This document shows, piece after piece, positions 33,093-42,394 of a stretch of DNA of 64,000 nt. Source of the DNA: Chloroflexota bacterium. Lineage in GTDB: Bacteria > Chloroflexota > Chloroflexia > Thermomicrobiales > JADLAZ01. The DNA is taken from assembly GCA_020849725.1 (NCBI GenBank), contig JADLAZ010000282.1, forward strand, positions 72,294 through 136,293, in the 5' to 3' direction. A model generated the notes under the pieces. That model did not search any database, was not told the origin of the DNA, and saw nothing but the letters and a program-made list of their open reading frames with translations. The translations under genes and the position numbers were made by a program. The stretch's first letter is position 1; each line of letters begins with the position of its first letter.

Positions 33093-35231
33093 ATGGCTAG
33101 TTTACGTGAGCTCGAAGAGGCCAGGCCAGTGTACCAGGTGCCGCGGCAGGATCTGGTTCGAGAGGTCATGGTGCCTGCTCTGACGGCATCGACCTCGGTC
33201 CGCTGCATGGTCGGCTACTTCGACTCGCGGTCCTTTCGCGCCCTCGCACCCGGGCTTGTGGCTTTTATCAGCCGCCCCGTTGGGCAGATGCAGTTGCTCG
33301 CCAGTCCCGTGATTTCGGAGTCAGATCAGCAGGCGATCCGCGACGCGGTCGCCAACCCTCAGGAGATCATCGAAAGGGTGGCACGGGAGATCTTCGCCGA
33401 AGCGCGGGTGAGCGAGGAGGTGCTCGTTCGCCATCACTACGATTGCCTCGCCTATCTGCTCGCGCGCGGGCGACTAGAGTTGCGCCTCGTAGTGATGAGA
33501 ACCCAGGGCATGTTTCACCCCAAGGTTTGGCTGTTCGCCGACAGCGAAGACACGGTTGCTCTGCACGGTTCGAGCAACGCAACGACATCCGGCCTTCTCT
33601 ACAACTTCGAGACCGTTCGTCTCGAGCGCCCTTGGCGTTCGATCGACGCGTTGCAGAGCGTGGCGGAGTTCGAGGATCTGTTCGACCGCGTGTGGAGCCG
33701 CCAAGACAAGGACACTATCGTGGTTGATCTACCGGAAGCTGTCCGCCTTGACCTCCTGCGTGACGGCGAGACCCGGCCCGCGCCCACACTCGACGAGTTC
33801 CTCGCTGCTTGGCGGGCTGCCCACCCCTCCTCGGACACGGGCGACGCTGTCTCCAAGCAACGGGCGAAGCCGCCACGGCTAGTTATCCCGTCCTACCTTG
33901 AATGGGAGCGCGGTCCGTTCGCCCATCAGGGTGCAGCCGTTCACGCGTGGGAGGCGGCTGGGAGGCGGGGGATCCTGGCGATGGCGACAGGTGCCGGCAA
34001 GACAATAGCCGCCCTCATCTGCGCCACCCGTGTGCTGGAGACGCATGCGCCGTTGCTGGTCATCATCTCGGCGCCGTACAGGCCGCTCGTTCAGCAGTGG
34101 CAGGACGAGGTGCGGGCATTCGGGGTGGAGCCACTTGAACTGACAGAGTTATCCGGCGACGACCGAGCGCGGCGCTTGTCTCAAGGGGTGCGTGAACTCC
34201 GGTATGGATTCGCCGATGTGCACGTCGCCGTGGTCACGACCGACTTCCTGGTCGACCATCGCTTCCGCCGCATTCTAGATGCCATCCCCGCTTCCATCCG
34301 GACCATGCTCATCGGCGACGAAGTCCACAACCTCGGCGCCGCCGGTTTCGTGAAGGATCCGCCTCAACGGTTCGACCTACGGCTCGGCCTCTCCGCCACG
34401 CCAGAGCGCCAGTATGACAGCGCTGGGACTGCCGAGCTCTTCGCCTTCTTTGGCGGCGATGGCCCCGTGTATGAATTCGATCTTCGCCAAGCCATCCGAG
34501 CCGGCTGCCTCGTGCCCTACACCTACCACCTCCATCCGGTGGAACTCGCAGAGGATGAAGCCGACGAATACGTCCGTTTCACCGACGAGCTCCGGAAGGC
34601 CGGCTTCCGGGGCGACGAGGAGGATGCATCTGACGACCGAATCAGACGCCTGCTAGTGAAGCGCAGGGCGGTTATCGAGAACGCGGCGTCCAAGATCGCG
34701 GAATTGCGGCGCCTCCTAGTTGCCGCCGATCCTCGGCGGCTCCGCCTCACACTTATATACGCCTCCGACAAGAACCCGGCGCAGTTGACTATCGTCAACC
34801 GCCTGTTGCGCGAGGAACTGGATGTGCTGTTCCACCAGCTCACGGCCGCCGAGACCGCCAGCAAGGCCAAGACGGAGGCGATCCTTGACCGGTTCGCCGC
34901 CGGCGGCATCCAAGTGCTCACATGCAAGCGAGTGCTGGACGAGGGCGTCAATATCCCACAGGTGACCACCGCCTATTTGCTCGCCAGCAGCACCGTGAGG
35001 CGCCAATGGGTCCAGCGTCGTGGCCGCATCCTGCGACAGTGCCCGTCGATCGGGAAATCGATTGCTCGACTGCACGACTTCATCGTCGTGCCACCGGACC
35101 CGACCACGCCCGCGGGGAAGTCGATCCTGAGGACCGAGCGAATGCGCGCCCGGGCGTTCGCCGAGGCGGCCGACAATGCGGGCGGAGAGGGTGACCCCTT
35201 CGCCGTAATCGATAGCCTGGACGAGCCGTAG
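33093..35231 (+). CDS. Phosphorothioation-linked restriction protein: PLD nuclease plus SF2 helicase
   Basis: 712 residues. The first 230 are a phospholipase-D-type nuclease domain with FHPKVWLFADSED (the HxK...D motif) and LHGSSNATTSGLLYNFE. From about 265 an SF2 helicase follows: AHQGAAVHAWEAAG, Walker A ATGAGKT, motif II GDEVH (a DEVH variant), SATPER (motif III), then TCKRVLDEGVNIPQV and RRQWVQRRGRILR (motifs V and VI). This layout corresponds to the Dnd-system restriction enzyme family (dnd_restrict_1). It would cleave DNA lacking phosphorothioate. It follows the sulfurtransferase by 6 nt. Confidence 0.8.
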   Translation: MASLRELEEARPVYQVPRQDLVREVMVPALTASTSVRCMVGYFDSRSFRALAPGLVAFISRPVGQMQLLASPVISESDQQAIRDAVANPQEIIERVAREIFAEARVSEEVLVRHHYDCLAYLLARGRLELRLVVMRTQGMFHPKVWLFADSEDTVALHGSSNATTSGLLYNFETVRLERPWRSIDALQSVAEFEDLFDRVWSRQDKDTIVVDLPEAVRLDLLRDGETRPAPTLDEFLAAWRAAHPSSDTGDAVSKQRAKPPRLVIPSYLEWERGPFAHQGAAVHAWEAAGRRGILAMATGAGKTIAALICATRVLETHAPLLVIISAPYRPLVQQWQDEVRAFGVEPLELTELSGDDRARRLSQGVRELRYGFADVHVAVVTTDFLVDHRFRRILDAIPASIRTMLIGDEVHNLGAAGFVKDPPQRFDLRLGLSATPERQYDSAGTAELFAFFGGDGPVYEFDLRQAIRAGCLVPYTYHLHPVELAEDEADEYVRFTDELRKAGFRGDEEDASDDRIRRLLVKRRAVIENAASKIAELRRLLVAADPRRLRLTLIYASDKNPAQLTIVNRLLREELDVLFHQLTAAETASKAKTEAILDRFAAGGIQVLTCKRVLDEGVNIPQVTTAYLLASSTVRRQWVQRRGRILRQCPSIGKSIARLHDFIVVPPDPTTPAGKSILRTERMRARAFAEAADNAGGEGDPFAVIDSLDEP

Positions 35232-35270
35232 GAAAGTACAACTACTACCAGATCGAAGGAGGATGACGGC

Positions 35271-35492
35271 GTGGCTTCAGCAAGGCTCGTGGTCGATGCG
35301 ATCAAGCGACGGTGCGGCGACGTTGAGCCGCGCTTCGATGATTACCAAGAGGAACTGCTCACCACTGTCGTCGAGATCCTTTCGCGAGAGCGCGAGCACC
35401 GCATTTCCCCGACGAACATCCAGCAAAAAGTGCAGGATCACATCGAGGTGTTGGGAGACCAGCTCTGGGGGAGCTCTGAGAGGAAGGCGTAG
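35271..35492 (+). CDS. Small phosphorothioation-associated protein
   Basis: 73 residues from a GTG at 35271 with AAGGAGGA 8 nt upstream, which makes translation convincing. Fully helical (FDDYQEELLTTVVEILSRER), ending GDQLWGSSERKA. It resembles the small proteins that accompany DndD-like CxC ATPases in DNA-modification clusters, and the DndD-like gene follows after 14 nt. No catalytic motif. It is probably a structural or regulatory partner of that ATPase. Confidence 0.65.
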   Translation: MASARLVVDAIKRRCGDVEPRFDDYQEELLTTVVEILSREREHRISPTNIQQKVQDHIEVLGDQLWGSSERKA

Positions 35493-35506
35493 GAGTACTC
35501 TATTCC

Positions 35507-37642
35507 ATGCTGTTGAAGCGAGCCCGCATCTACAATTTCAAACTGCTAGAGGATGTCGAGGTCGACTTCTCCGTCGATCGCGCCCGGTCCCTCACCGTCA
35601 TCCGGGCCGAGAATGCCAGTGGGAAGACCTCGCTCCTCACGGCCCTGCAGTGGGGCCTGTACGGCGAGCAGGCATTGGAAGACCGCGCCGTCCCACTTTC
35701 CTCCTCCCATTGGCCAGCAGGAGTGCCGTGCGAGATCTCGGCCGAACTCGCGTTCAGCCACACCGCCTTTACCGTGGTCGCTGGCCAGCAGCAGGTACGA
35801 ACGAGGGAGTACCTCCTGAAGCGGGTAGTCACCGAATTGGTCGAGGGCGGGAGACCGCAGCGCCCCAGAGAGCAGATCTCGCTGCTAGAGTTGACCGACC
35901 GCGGTGCCGAAACCATCCCTACGCCCGGACAATTATTAGAGCAAATTCTCAGCGCCGACTTGCGGCACGTGTTCTTCACGAACGGCGACGCGGCAATGAA
36001 CTTCATCTCGCCGCAGCTAACGCGCACGGACAAGCGAAACCAAGTCCGTGATACGATTAAGGCGCTGCTTGAAATCAGCGTCATCGAAGATGCGATCCAG
36101 CACGTTAAGAGGGTCCAAGCCGGTAAGCGCAGAGAGACTGGCTCTGTTGTCGGCGGGAATGTCGCCCAGCTCGCCAGCAAAGTCAACGAACTCGGGAATC
36201 GCTTGGAGGGACTAGAGGCCCAGAAGAAAGAGATCAGCGACGCCGTGGCGGACCTGGCGGCCCGGCACGAGCGCGCCGACCGCGCCCTCCAGGAGGCTCT
36301 GCAGCGGGGCAACCACGAGGAACTCGCTCGGCAGCTCGCGAGCATCAAGGAGCGGCTCAACCGTGCCCACCAAATGCGCACTGAACTCAGCCGCCAACAC
36401 CAGGGGCTATTCAACGCCGAGGCACTCTCCTGGTCGCTCATGGACCCGGGGCTTCGGGCCGGCGTGAGGGTCCTGAACCAACTGCATGATGCAGGAGTCA
36501 TACCCAAGACGGCTATACCGGTGCTGAGAGACCGGCTGGTGCTGGAGCGTTGCATCTGCGGTGCGTCGCTGGCGCCCGGGACTCCAGCCCGCGAGGCAGT
36601 CGAAGGCGAGATTGCTCGCCAACGGGCATCGGATGCGTTCCAGCAGCAACTGACGCGGCTTTACCACCAAGCGGAGGCCGGCGTCGCCGAGCGCGACGCC
36701 GGCCACTACTCTTGGGATCACCAATTGGAGCTCTTGATCACCAACCGCACTCAATGGGACAAGACGCTGCGGGAATGGAGTGCCGAAGAGGATTCCATTC
36801 GAAAGCAGATCGAGGCAATCGACAGGGCGGATATTGAGGAGAAGCGCCAGCACCGCAAGGCGATCGAGAGCGCTCTCACTGAGAAGCGGGAGCAGCTGCG
36901 GCAAGTGGAACTGGACATCGCAGTGACGCAGCAGTCGCTGACCGAGGTCCGTGAGCGTTACGACAAGGCCCGAAAACAGGATAACAAGCTCCGCCGCGTG
37001 AATGCCCAGCTGACCGCGACCCAAGATGTACTGTCAGTGCTCGACGGGGTGATGGAGGAACTGCAGGGAGTCTACTTGGATCGCGTGAGCCGCCGCATGG
37101 ACGAGTTGTTCCGGCGGATGATCGCGGCGGACGTCGATCTCCCCGACCAGATGCGTGTGATCACGGGAGCTTCGATCACGCCCGACTTCGACATCCTAGT
37201 ACACGCGGGAAATCGGACGCTGAACCCGGACCACGAACTGAACGGGGCGTCACAGCGGGCGCTGACCTTCGCCTTCATCTGGGCCCTCACCGAGGTGAGC
37301 GACACTGTCGCCCCGCGCGTCATCGACACCCCCTTGGGAATGATGTCGGGTTACGTGAAGCGGAGCGTCCTCGACCTCATCTCCGCGCCGGCCGCGGCGT
37401 CAGAGCCGGATCGCCAAGTGGTCCTGTTCCTCACCCGGTCGGAGATCGCGCAGGTCGAGAACCTATTGGATCAGCGCGCGGGCGTGGTCTTCACCCTGAC
37501 CAACACGGCAGCCGGGGATCTGACTTGTCGCCAGGAGGACACTCATCCTCGCATCGTTCGGTGTGAGTGCAACCATCGGCAGTACTGCGAGGTCTGCTCG
37601 CGCCTAGATGATGCTACCTACGGTCTCGTGCCCAGGGAATAG
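35507..37642 (+). CDS. dndD: DndD-like SMC-family ATPase
   Basis: 711 residues. The N-terminal RARIYNFKLLEDVEVDF and Walker A RAENASGKTSLLTALQWGLY are typical of DndD/SbcC/Rad50 ATPases. Long coiled coils (about 205-320 and 410-520) flank a central hook-like pair of cysteines (RCICGASLAP, near 348). The C-terminal half has the signature NGASQRALTFAFIWALTEV and Walker B APRVIDTPLGMMSGY, then a Cys-rich end (RCECNHRQYCEVC). DndD is essential for phosphorothioation and nicks or remodels DNA for sulfur insertion. The extra C-terminal cysteine cluster is not usual in DndD and could bind zinc. Confidence 0.8.
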   Translation: MLLKRARIYNFKLLEDVEVDFSVDRARSLTVIRAENASGKTSLLTALQWGLYGEQALEDRAVPLSSSHWPAGVPCEISAELAFSHTAFTVVAGQQQVRTREYLLKRVVTELVEGGRPQRPREQISLLELTDRGAETIPTPGQLLEQILSADLRHVFFTNGDAAMNFISPQLTRTDKRNQVRDTIKALLEISVIEDAIQHVKRVQAGKRRETGSVVGGNVAQLASKVNELGNRLEGLEAQKKEISDAVADLAARHERADRALQEALQRGNHEELARQLASIKERLNRAHQMRTELSRQHQGLFNAEALSWSLMDPGLRAGVRVLNQLHDAGVIPKTAIPVLRDRLVLERCICGASLAPGTPAREAVEGEIARQRASDAFQQQLTRLYHQAEAGVAERDAGHYSWDHQLELLITNRTQWDKTLREWSAEEDSIRKQIEAIDRADIEEKRQHRKAIESALTEKREQLRQVELDIAVTQQSLTEVRERYDKARKQDNKLRRVNAQLTATQDVLSVLDGVMEELQGVYLDRVSRRMDELFRRMIAADVDLPDQMRVITGASITPDFDILVHAGNRTLNPDHELNGASQRALTFAFIWALTEVSDTVAPRVIDTPLGMMSGYVKRSVLDLISAPAAASEPDRQVVLFLTRSEIAQVENLLDQRAGVVFTLTNTAAGDLTCRQEDTHPRIVRCECNHRQYCEVCSRLDDATYGLVPRE

Positions 37643-37650
37643 GAGAAGCC

Positions 37651-38121
37651 ATGCCCGTGAACGATGTCGTCAACCCCTTCCTCAATGCCTCCCTACGGAT
37701 TCCCGAGCGCGATTGGCCACTGGTGGAGAAGTTCACGACCACCCAGCAGGCGCAAGCTGATCCTGATAAGGCCCCATTCCGACGCTATGTGGATCTGTGG
37801 TGGGCCGGCTTGTGCGTCGGCGTGCGCGAAGGCCGTCGAACCGAACTGCCACCAAACGAGTGGCATCGATTCAATGACGGGACAGTGCTCTCCTCCGATC
37901 CCTGGAGGATCATCCACCTCCAGTTGTTGGCAGTAGGACAGACGGGGGATGCCAAGATCCTCGACGATCCTGGCGCGATTGTGCAGATGGCCAACGAGTT
38001 CGCCGCGACCGGATTGTCGCTCCTGCTAGTGGCGATGACCCAGAGTACCGAGCCAATCATGGTGGCCAGCGAGTTCTTGCGCGAACGCTGCGTGGTAGCA
38101 CAGGGAGCCGAGGAGGGCTAG
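37651..38121 (+). CDS. Unrecognised protein of the phosphorothioation operon
   Basis: 156 residues, start 8 nt after the DndD-like gene with AGGAG upstream. Mixed helices and short strands: FRRYVDLWWAGLCVGVREG, then DGTVLSSDPWRIIHLQLLA and IVQMANEFAATGLSLLLVAM. It is too long for DndE (about 110 residues) and lacks its basic stretch, but it sits in DndE's usual place after DndD. It could be a DndE analogue or one of the Dnd-associated orphan families. No reliable function. Confidence 0.55.
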   Translation: MPVNDVVNPFLNASLRIPERDWPLVEKFTTTQQAQADPDKAPFRRYVDLWWAGLCVGVREGRRTELPPNEWHRFNDGTVLSSDPWRIIHLQLLAVGQTGDAKILDDPGAIVQMANEFAATGLSLLLVAMTQSTEPIMVASEFLRERCVVAQGAEEG

Positions 38122-38154
38122 AATCGGGCATGTTTGCCCAAGGAGATCGCGGGA

Positions 38155-39654
38155 GTGGCCGTTGCTGTCGACCGCCACTGCACAGCCATCGAACGCACCG
38201 GCCTGTCACGGCCCGTTGCGCTGGTGCTCGACGAAGGCCTGCTCACGCCGGAGACGACCTTCTTCGACTATGGGTGCGGGCGCGGCGGTGACCTCCATCG
38301 CCTAGCAGTGCTCGGCTATGACGTAGCTGGCTGGGATCCAGCCTACCATCCGGAGGGTAAGATTCGGCCCTCCGATATCGTCAACCTCGGCTTCGTCATA
38401 AACGTAATCGAAGACCCTATCGAGCGGGTACAAGTGCTCCGGCGCGCTTGGGCGCTGGCACGTAGCGTGCTCGTGGTGGCCGCACGTCCTGATTGGGAAG
38501 CGCGGAGTGTGCCTGGACGTCCCTACGGGGACGGCATCCTGACGGCGAAGGGGACATTTCAGCGGTTCTACGCCCAAGAGGAGCTGCGGGCCTGGATCGA
38601 TGGCGTGTTGGGGGTGCGCAGCATCGCCGCTGCCCCCGGCGTCTTCTACGTCTTCCGTGATGAAGTGCGCGCCCAAGCGTTCCTTGCCGCCCGGGTGCGA
38701 GGACGACCCCTCCCTAGACCCCGAGAACCTGCCGTGCCTCGGTCGCGCGTCAGCGAAATGCTGTACGAGGCGCACCGGGCAATACTCGATCCGGTCGTGG
38801 CGTTCATCGAGGCGCGAGGGTGGGCGCCGGACCCCTGCGAGTTGCCTGCGGCGGCAGCCGCGCGGGAGCAGTTCGGGAGTGTGCGAGCGGCGCTCGCCGT
38901 TGTGCGACGGGTCACCGGCGACGTTTCGTGGCGCGCGGCACAGCTAGCCGCAACCGAGGATCTCACCGTGTACCTGGCGCTAGCCGCCTTCGGCGGCCGA
39001 CCGAGGTTCACCGGCCTGCCACTGGACATCCAGGTCGACGTGAAGACCTTCTTCGGATCGTACAAAGAAGCGTGCGCCGCCGCGGATGCCCTGCTCTTCA
39101 GTGCTGGCGATCAGTCAGCGATCGACAAGGCTTGCCGCGAGTCCACGGTAGGCAAGCTCACGCCGGAGGCGCTGTATGTGCATGTCGCCGCGCTGCCACG
39201 GCTGAGCCCGCTCTTGCGCGTATACGAGGGTTGTGCTCGGGCTCTCACCGGCACAGTCGACAGAGCGAACATCATCAAGCTGAATCGCATCGAGCCGAAG
39301 GTGGGATACCATGTCTACCCAGGCTTCGATCGCGACCCACATCCAGCCCTCGAAGCCTCAGTACGAGCCGACCTGAGGCGCCTTCACGTGAAGTATCGCG
39401 ACTTCACCAAGGCCGAGAATCCTCCGATCTTACACCGCAAGGACGCGTTCGTCGCGGACGACTACCCAGGACGGGATACGTTTGCCCGGCTCACAGCACA
39501 GGAGGAGAAGCTCGGCCTGCTGACGGACACTGCGTCGATCGGCACTAAAGAGCGGTGGGAGCAGGTCGTTGTGAGCAAGGGCATGCGCTTCGCAGGTCAT
39601 CGCCTTGTACGGACGAAGTTGCCGCCCCGTGAGGAACCGGATTGGAGTAGGTGA
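38155..39654 (+). CDS. DNA phosphorothioation-associated putative methyltransferase
   Basis: 499 residues from the GTG at 38155, which has AAGGAG 9 nt upstream. A TTG at 38134 would add 7 residues and place that ribosome-binding site inside the gene. The N-terminus (HCTAIERTGLSRPVALVLDEG) then TTFFDYGCGRGGDLHRL (SAM-binding motif I) and VVNLGFVINVIED are the hallmarks of the Dnd-associated methyltransferase family (dnd_rel_methyl). Substrate is not known. The C-terminal 290 residues are a family-specific helical domain. It is the last gene of the operon; an IS3-family element begins about 30 bp downstream. Confidence 0.78.
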   Translation: MAVAVDRHCTAIERTGLSRPVALVLDEGLLTPETTFFDYGCGRGGDLHRLAVLGYDVAGWDPAYHPEGKIRPSDIVNLGFVINVIEDPIERVQVLRRAWALARSVLVVAARPDWEARSVPGRPYGDGILTAKGTFQRFYAQEELRAWIDGVLGVRSIAAAPGVFYVFRDEVRAQAFLAARVRGRPLPRPREPAVPRSRVSEMLYEAHRAILDPVVAFIEARGWAPDPCELPAAAAAREQFGSVRAALAVVRRVTGDVSWRAAQLAATEDLTVYLALAAFGGRPRFTGLPLDIQVDVKTFFGSYKEACAAADALLFSAGDQSAIDKACRESTVGKLTPEALYVHVAALPRLSPLLRVYEGCARALTGTVDRANIIKLNRIEPKVGYHVYPGFDRDPHPALEASVRADLRRLHVKYRDFTKAENPPILHRKDAFVADDYPGRDTFARLTAQEEKLGLLTDTASIGTKERWEQVVVSKGMRFAGHRLVRTKLPPREEPDWSR

Positions 39655-39714
39655 GACCGCGAAGTCGAAGTGTGTGTACCGCCCCGGATTTCTTGGACAC
39701 CGTCGATCGGGTAA

Positions 39715-40623
39715 TCATGCCGCCGGCTCCTGCGGCGTGGCAAGGCGAGCCCGCGCCTGGGCCGGGGTCTGGAAGCCATGGCGTTCGATCAGCCACTCCT
39801 CGTTGTAGCGCCGCTTGAACGCGCCCAAGGCCTGCTGCAACTCGACGATGGTGGCGAACGACTCGACCCACAACAGGTTCTCTTTCAGGACTCGGACGAA
39901 CCGCTCGGCACAGCCATTGCCCTCGGGTTCCCGGACGAAGGCGGGCGAACTGGTGATGCCCAGGTAGGCCAGTTCATTCTGAAAGGTGGCGGAGAGATAG
40001 ACGCTGCCGTGGTCGTGGCGGACGGCCACCCCGGCGGCGATCTTGGCGCCGTACCGGCCGAAGCCGGCCTGCACGGCCTGACGGATGGGCTCCAGCGCCT
40101 CGAAGCGGGTCCCGCGCTTGGCGGCGTGCAGGCCGACGCACTCGGCGGTGCAGTGGTCGACGGCCAGGAAGATGCAGGCCGGCCCCTCCTTGGTGGTCCA
40201 GGTCATCGTCAGGTCCGTGCCCCACATGACGTCGGGCCGATCGGTGATGATCGCGCCATCGTGGGCGCGCGGACCATGGGGATGCCCGACGCGCTGCGGC
40301 GCCAGCAGGTTCGCCAGGCGCATCAGGCGCAGGACCCGGCCTTTGGAGGCGCGCACGCCCTGCAAGCGCAGCCGCGCCCAGACCTTGCGGTGGCCTTCGC
40401 CGTGGAAGCCGGCCGTGGTCAGGAGGGAGCGGATGCGCGTCGTCAGCTCCGCATCGGTCAGCCCCGTCCGCGGGCCGCGCCGCAGGGGAGCGGGCCGCTG
40501 CTCCGGCGGGATGGCGGCCTGGGCCCGCCGCCAATACACCGTCGAGCGGGCGACCCGCCAGACGCGGCAGACGCGGGCCAGGCCGTACCGACGCTGGGTG
40601 GAGGGCGAGTTGGCCCGGCTCAT
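39715..40623 (-). CDS. IS3-family transposase OrfB (DDE integrase)
   Basis: 302 residues. The rve/DDE integrase core shows the first Asp in MWGTDLTMTW, the second in FLAVDHCTAECVG, and the Glu in NGCAERFVRVLKENL. An N-terminal HTH_21 segment (HGRLPRRR-like in another frame, here GFHGEGHRKVWARLR) precedes it. The length is typical for OrfB. Its start overlaps the OrfA stop by 4 nt (ATGA), with no need for a -1 frameshift to read it. It appears intact. Confidence 0.88.
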   Translation of the reverse strand: MSRANSPSTQRRYGLARVCRVWRVARSTVYWRRAQAAIPPEQRPAPLRRGPRTGLTDAELTTRIRSLLTTAGFHGEGHRKVWARLRLQGVRASKGRVLRLMRLANLLAPQRVGHPHGPRAHDGAIITDRPDVMWGTDLTMTWTTKEGPACIFLAVDHCTAECVGLHAAKRGTRFEALEPIRQAVQAGFGRYGAKIAAGVAVRHDHGSVYLSATFQNELAYLGITSSPAFVREPEGNGCAERFVRVLKENLLWVESFATIVELQQALGAFKRRYNEEWLIERHGFQTPAQARARLATPQEPAA

Positions 40624-40991
40624 CGCCTCGACCTCCGGCGCGGTAAAGGGCGGTCGCCCTCCAGCCGGGCGATCTTCTCCTGCAAGAGTTCGTTGGCCAT
40701 GGTCAACTCGCCGATCTTGGCCTGCAAGCGACCGAGGTCCTCATCCTTCGGGTCGAGTTGGCGGCTCTTGAGCGCCGCCGTCCCGGCCTGCAGGAACTGG
40801 TCGCGCCAGCCGCTCAGCGTGGCGGCGGTCACGCCGATCTCGCGCGAGACGGTCTCGATCGGCTCACCGCGGAGCAGCCGCAGCACGACCTCCTGCTTGC
40901 GCCGGGCGGTGAACCGGCCCCGCTCCGGCCCGACGTCCGGGGGAGTCGGGCCGTCGCTGCCCCGCGGCGGCCCGGCCGTTGGTCTGCTCAT
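40620..40991 (-). CDS. IS3-family transposase OrfA
   Basis: 123 residues. The HTH region FTARRKQEVVLRLLRGEPIE and the following VSREIGVTAATLSGWRDQFL are the Transposase_8/IS3 OrfA signature. A C-terminal leucine-rich helix (LGRLQAKIGELTMANELLQE) mediates multimerisation. The family's OrfA-OrfB arrangement is complete. The N-terminal 25 residues are proline/glycine-rich and less conserved. Confidence 0.85.
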   Translation of the reverse strand: MSRPTAGPPRGSDGPTPPDVGPERGRFTARRKQEVVLRLLRGEPIETVSREIGVTAATLSGWRDQFLQAGTAALKSRQLDPKDEDLGRLQAKIGELTMANELLQEKIARLEGDRPLPRRRSRR

Positions 40992-41238
40992 CCGTCACCT
41001 CCTCGGGGCCATCGTGCCCCAATTCGGTGTCCAGGAAAACCCTAGAGCGCAGGACTGGCGATGTCGACGAGCAGGGTGCATTCGCTCATCCGGTCGGCCC
41101 TGAGCTGCCACGACGGGAACGGCAGTCGAGCCAGCCCGAGAGGCGTGGCGCACGCCTCGTTGGTTGGCGCGACCTGATGCTACACTCAGCGGGAACGACG
41201 GTTAGGCTCGAAAGAGCCGCGGGGCGGAGGGGCATCCC

Positions 41239-42102
41239 TTGGATGAGCTGGATAGGGCATTTCTCCACGACTACATGCAGTTTGGTTACATGAATCACAT
41301 CGTGGCGGCCATCGGCCTCTTCAACGCCGGAGCGAGGGCCGACGAGACGGCAGCCGTGCTGCGCGGCGAGGTCGAGCGGGTCGACGCCGAAAGGGCGCGA
41401 GCGATGGTGGCGGAACTAGGCGATGCCACCAGGGTTCAGAAGATCGTGGTCGCCAAGCTCATGGCCGAGTTTGCGGGCGCGGTGGAGGATTTCGGAGCGC
41501 TCTGCTCCGCGATTCGGCACCGGAAGACCAAGGGCATCTCCCGGAGATACGTGGATAGCTCGGTTGGGGAGGCGGCCGAGTTCTTCGATCACATTCTGGC
41601 GCACCCGGATGAAGACCTGGCGCAGTTGCTCCGCCTGCCAGACGCGACCCGCTTGCAGGAGGCGCTGGATTCGGAAAGGGCCGGCGCGGCCTTGGGCATG
41701 TTCGCCGCCTACCCAGAACGCTTGCGGGCGGTGGCGGAGATGTATCGCACGACGGCGGACGCGCCCATCGATACCCTGCAGGGCGGATGGCTTCCGTCGT
41801 CGGAAGGGCCACATGTTCATATCCTCCTCGGCGGCCCCGACGAAGCGAAGGACGGCGCGAAGGAAAAGCGAAACCCATTCGTCCTAGCGGCCAATAAGAT
41901 CAAGCACCGCTTTGTGGTGATTGAGGATCCGAGCGCCCTCGCCGCTGGCCTCGCCTCCGGCCAGGCCGTGCCCTACATAGATCCCGCGATGCACCCGGAG
42001 CGCGTTGAGAGGCTTTACCACAACATCATCGCCGTGGCCCTCTCGACAGTCGACGTGGCGGCCCTCGTCCTCGCCCTGGATGAGGCGGGGCTGCTCGGTT
42101 AG
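41239..42102 (+). CDS. Unrecognised 287-residue protein
   Basis: 287 residues from a TTG at 41239 with GGAGGGG 6 nt upstream; no in-frame ATG lies near. Mostly helical: FLHDYMQFGYMNHIVAAIGL at the start, a long middle helix region around MAEFAGAVEDFGALCSAIRH, and HNIIAVALSTVDVAALVLAL near the end. No motif I recognise. It lies between the IS3-family element and a stretch with integrase remnants, alone in its direction, so it may be cargo of a former mobile segment. Confidence 0.5.
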   Translation: MDELDRAFLHDYMQFGYMNHIVAAIGLFNAGARADETAAVLRGEVERVDAERARAMVAELGDATRVQKIVVAKLMAEFAGAVEDFGALCSAIRHRKTKGISRRYVDSSVGEAAEFFDHILAHPDEDLAQLLRLPDATRLQEALDSERAGAALGMFAAYPERLRAVAEMYRTTADAPIDTLQGGWLPSSEGPHVHILLGGPDEAKDGAKEKRNPFVLAANKIKHRFVVIEDPSALAAGLASGQAVPYIDPAMHPERVERLYHNIIAVALSTVDVAALVLALDEAGLLG

Positions 42103-42394
42103 GGCACCCACAAGCCGAACAATCGACCTCCCCCATGGCCGGCTCCACCTCGTCTCTGTCCCGCCCGCCGTTCCCACCCAATCATGCCCCGTCTGCGTCC
42201 GACCTGGCAGTCCTACCCGGTGCCGCGGAAGCGCACCCCCGTGAACGCCGAACCACCGGCCCGGGAGGCGGCTGTCGAGGTCGCACCACCCGCCTGGGGA
42301 GGCGCCCGGCGTCGGTGACGGCATCGGTGCGGCGGAAGGGAAGCGTGCGGACCGGCAGCGAGCGACCAGGCCCCCTTGGACTCGCGGGAGAGCG

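Larger units (their letters stand above)
39686..41041 (-). mobile_element. IS3-family insertion sequence
   Basis: About 1.36 kb. Imperfect terminal inverted repeats face each other: GGATTTCTTGGACACCG (39686-39702) and the complement of CGGTGTCCAGGAAAACC (41025-41041), 15 of 17 matching. The outer limits may extend a few bases. Two overlapping genes, orfA and orfB, lie inside on the minus strand. I could not identify a target duplication. The element lies just after the phosphorothioation operon. Confidence 0.8.
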
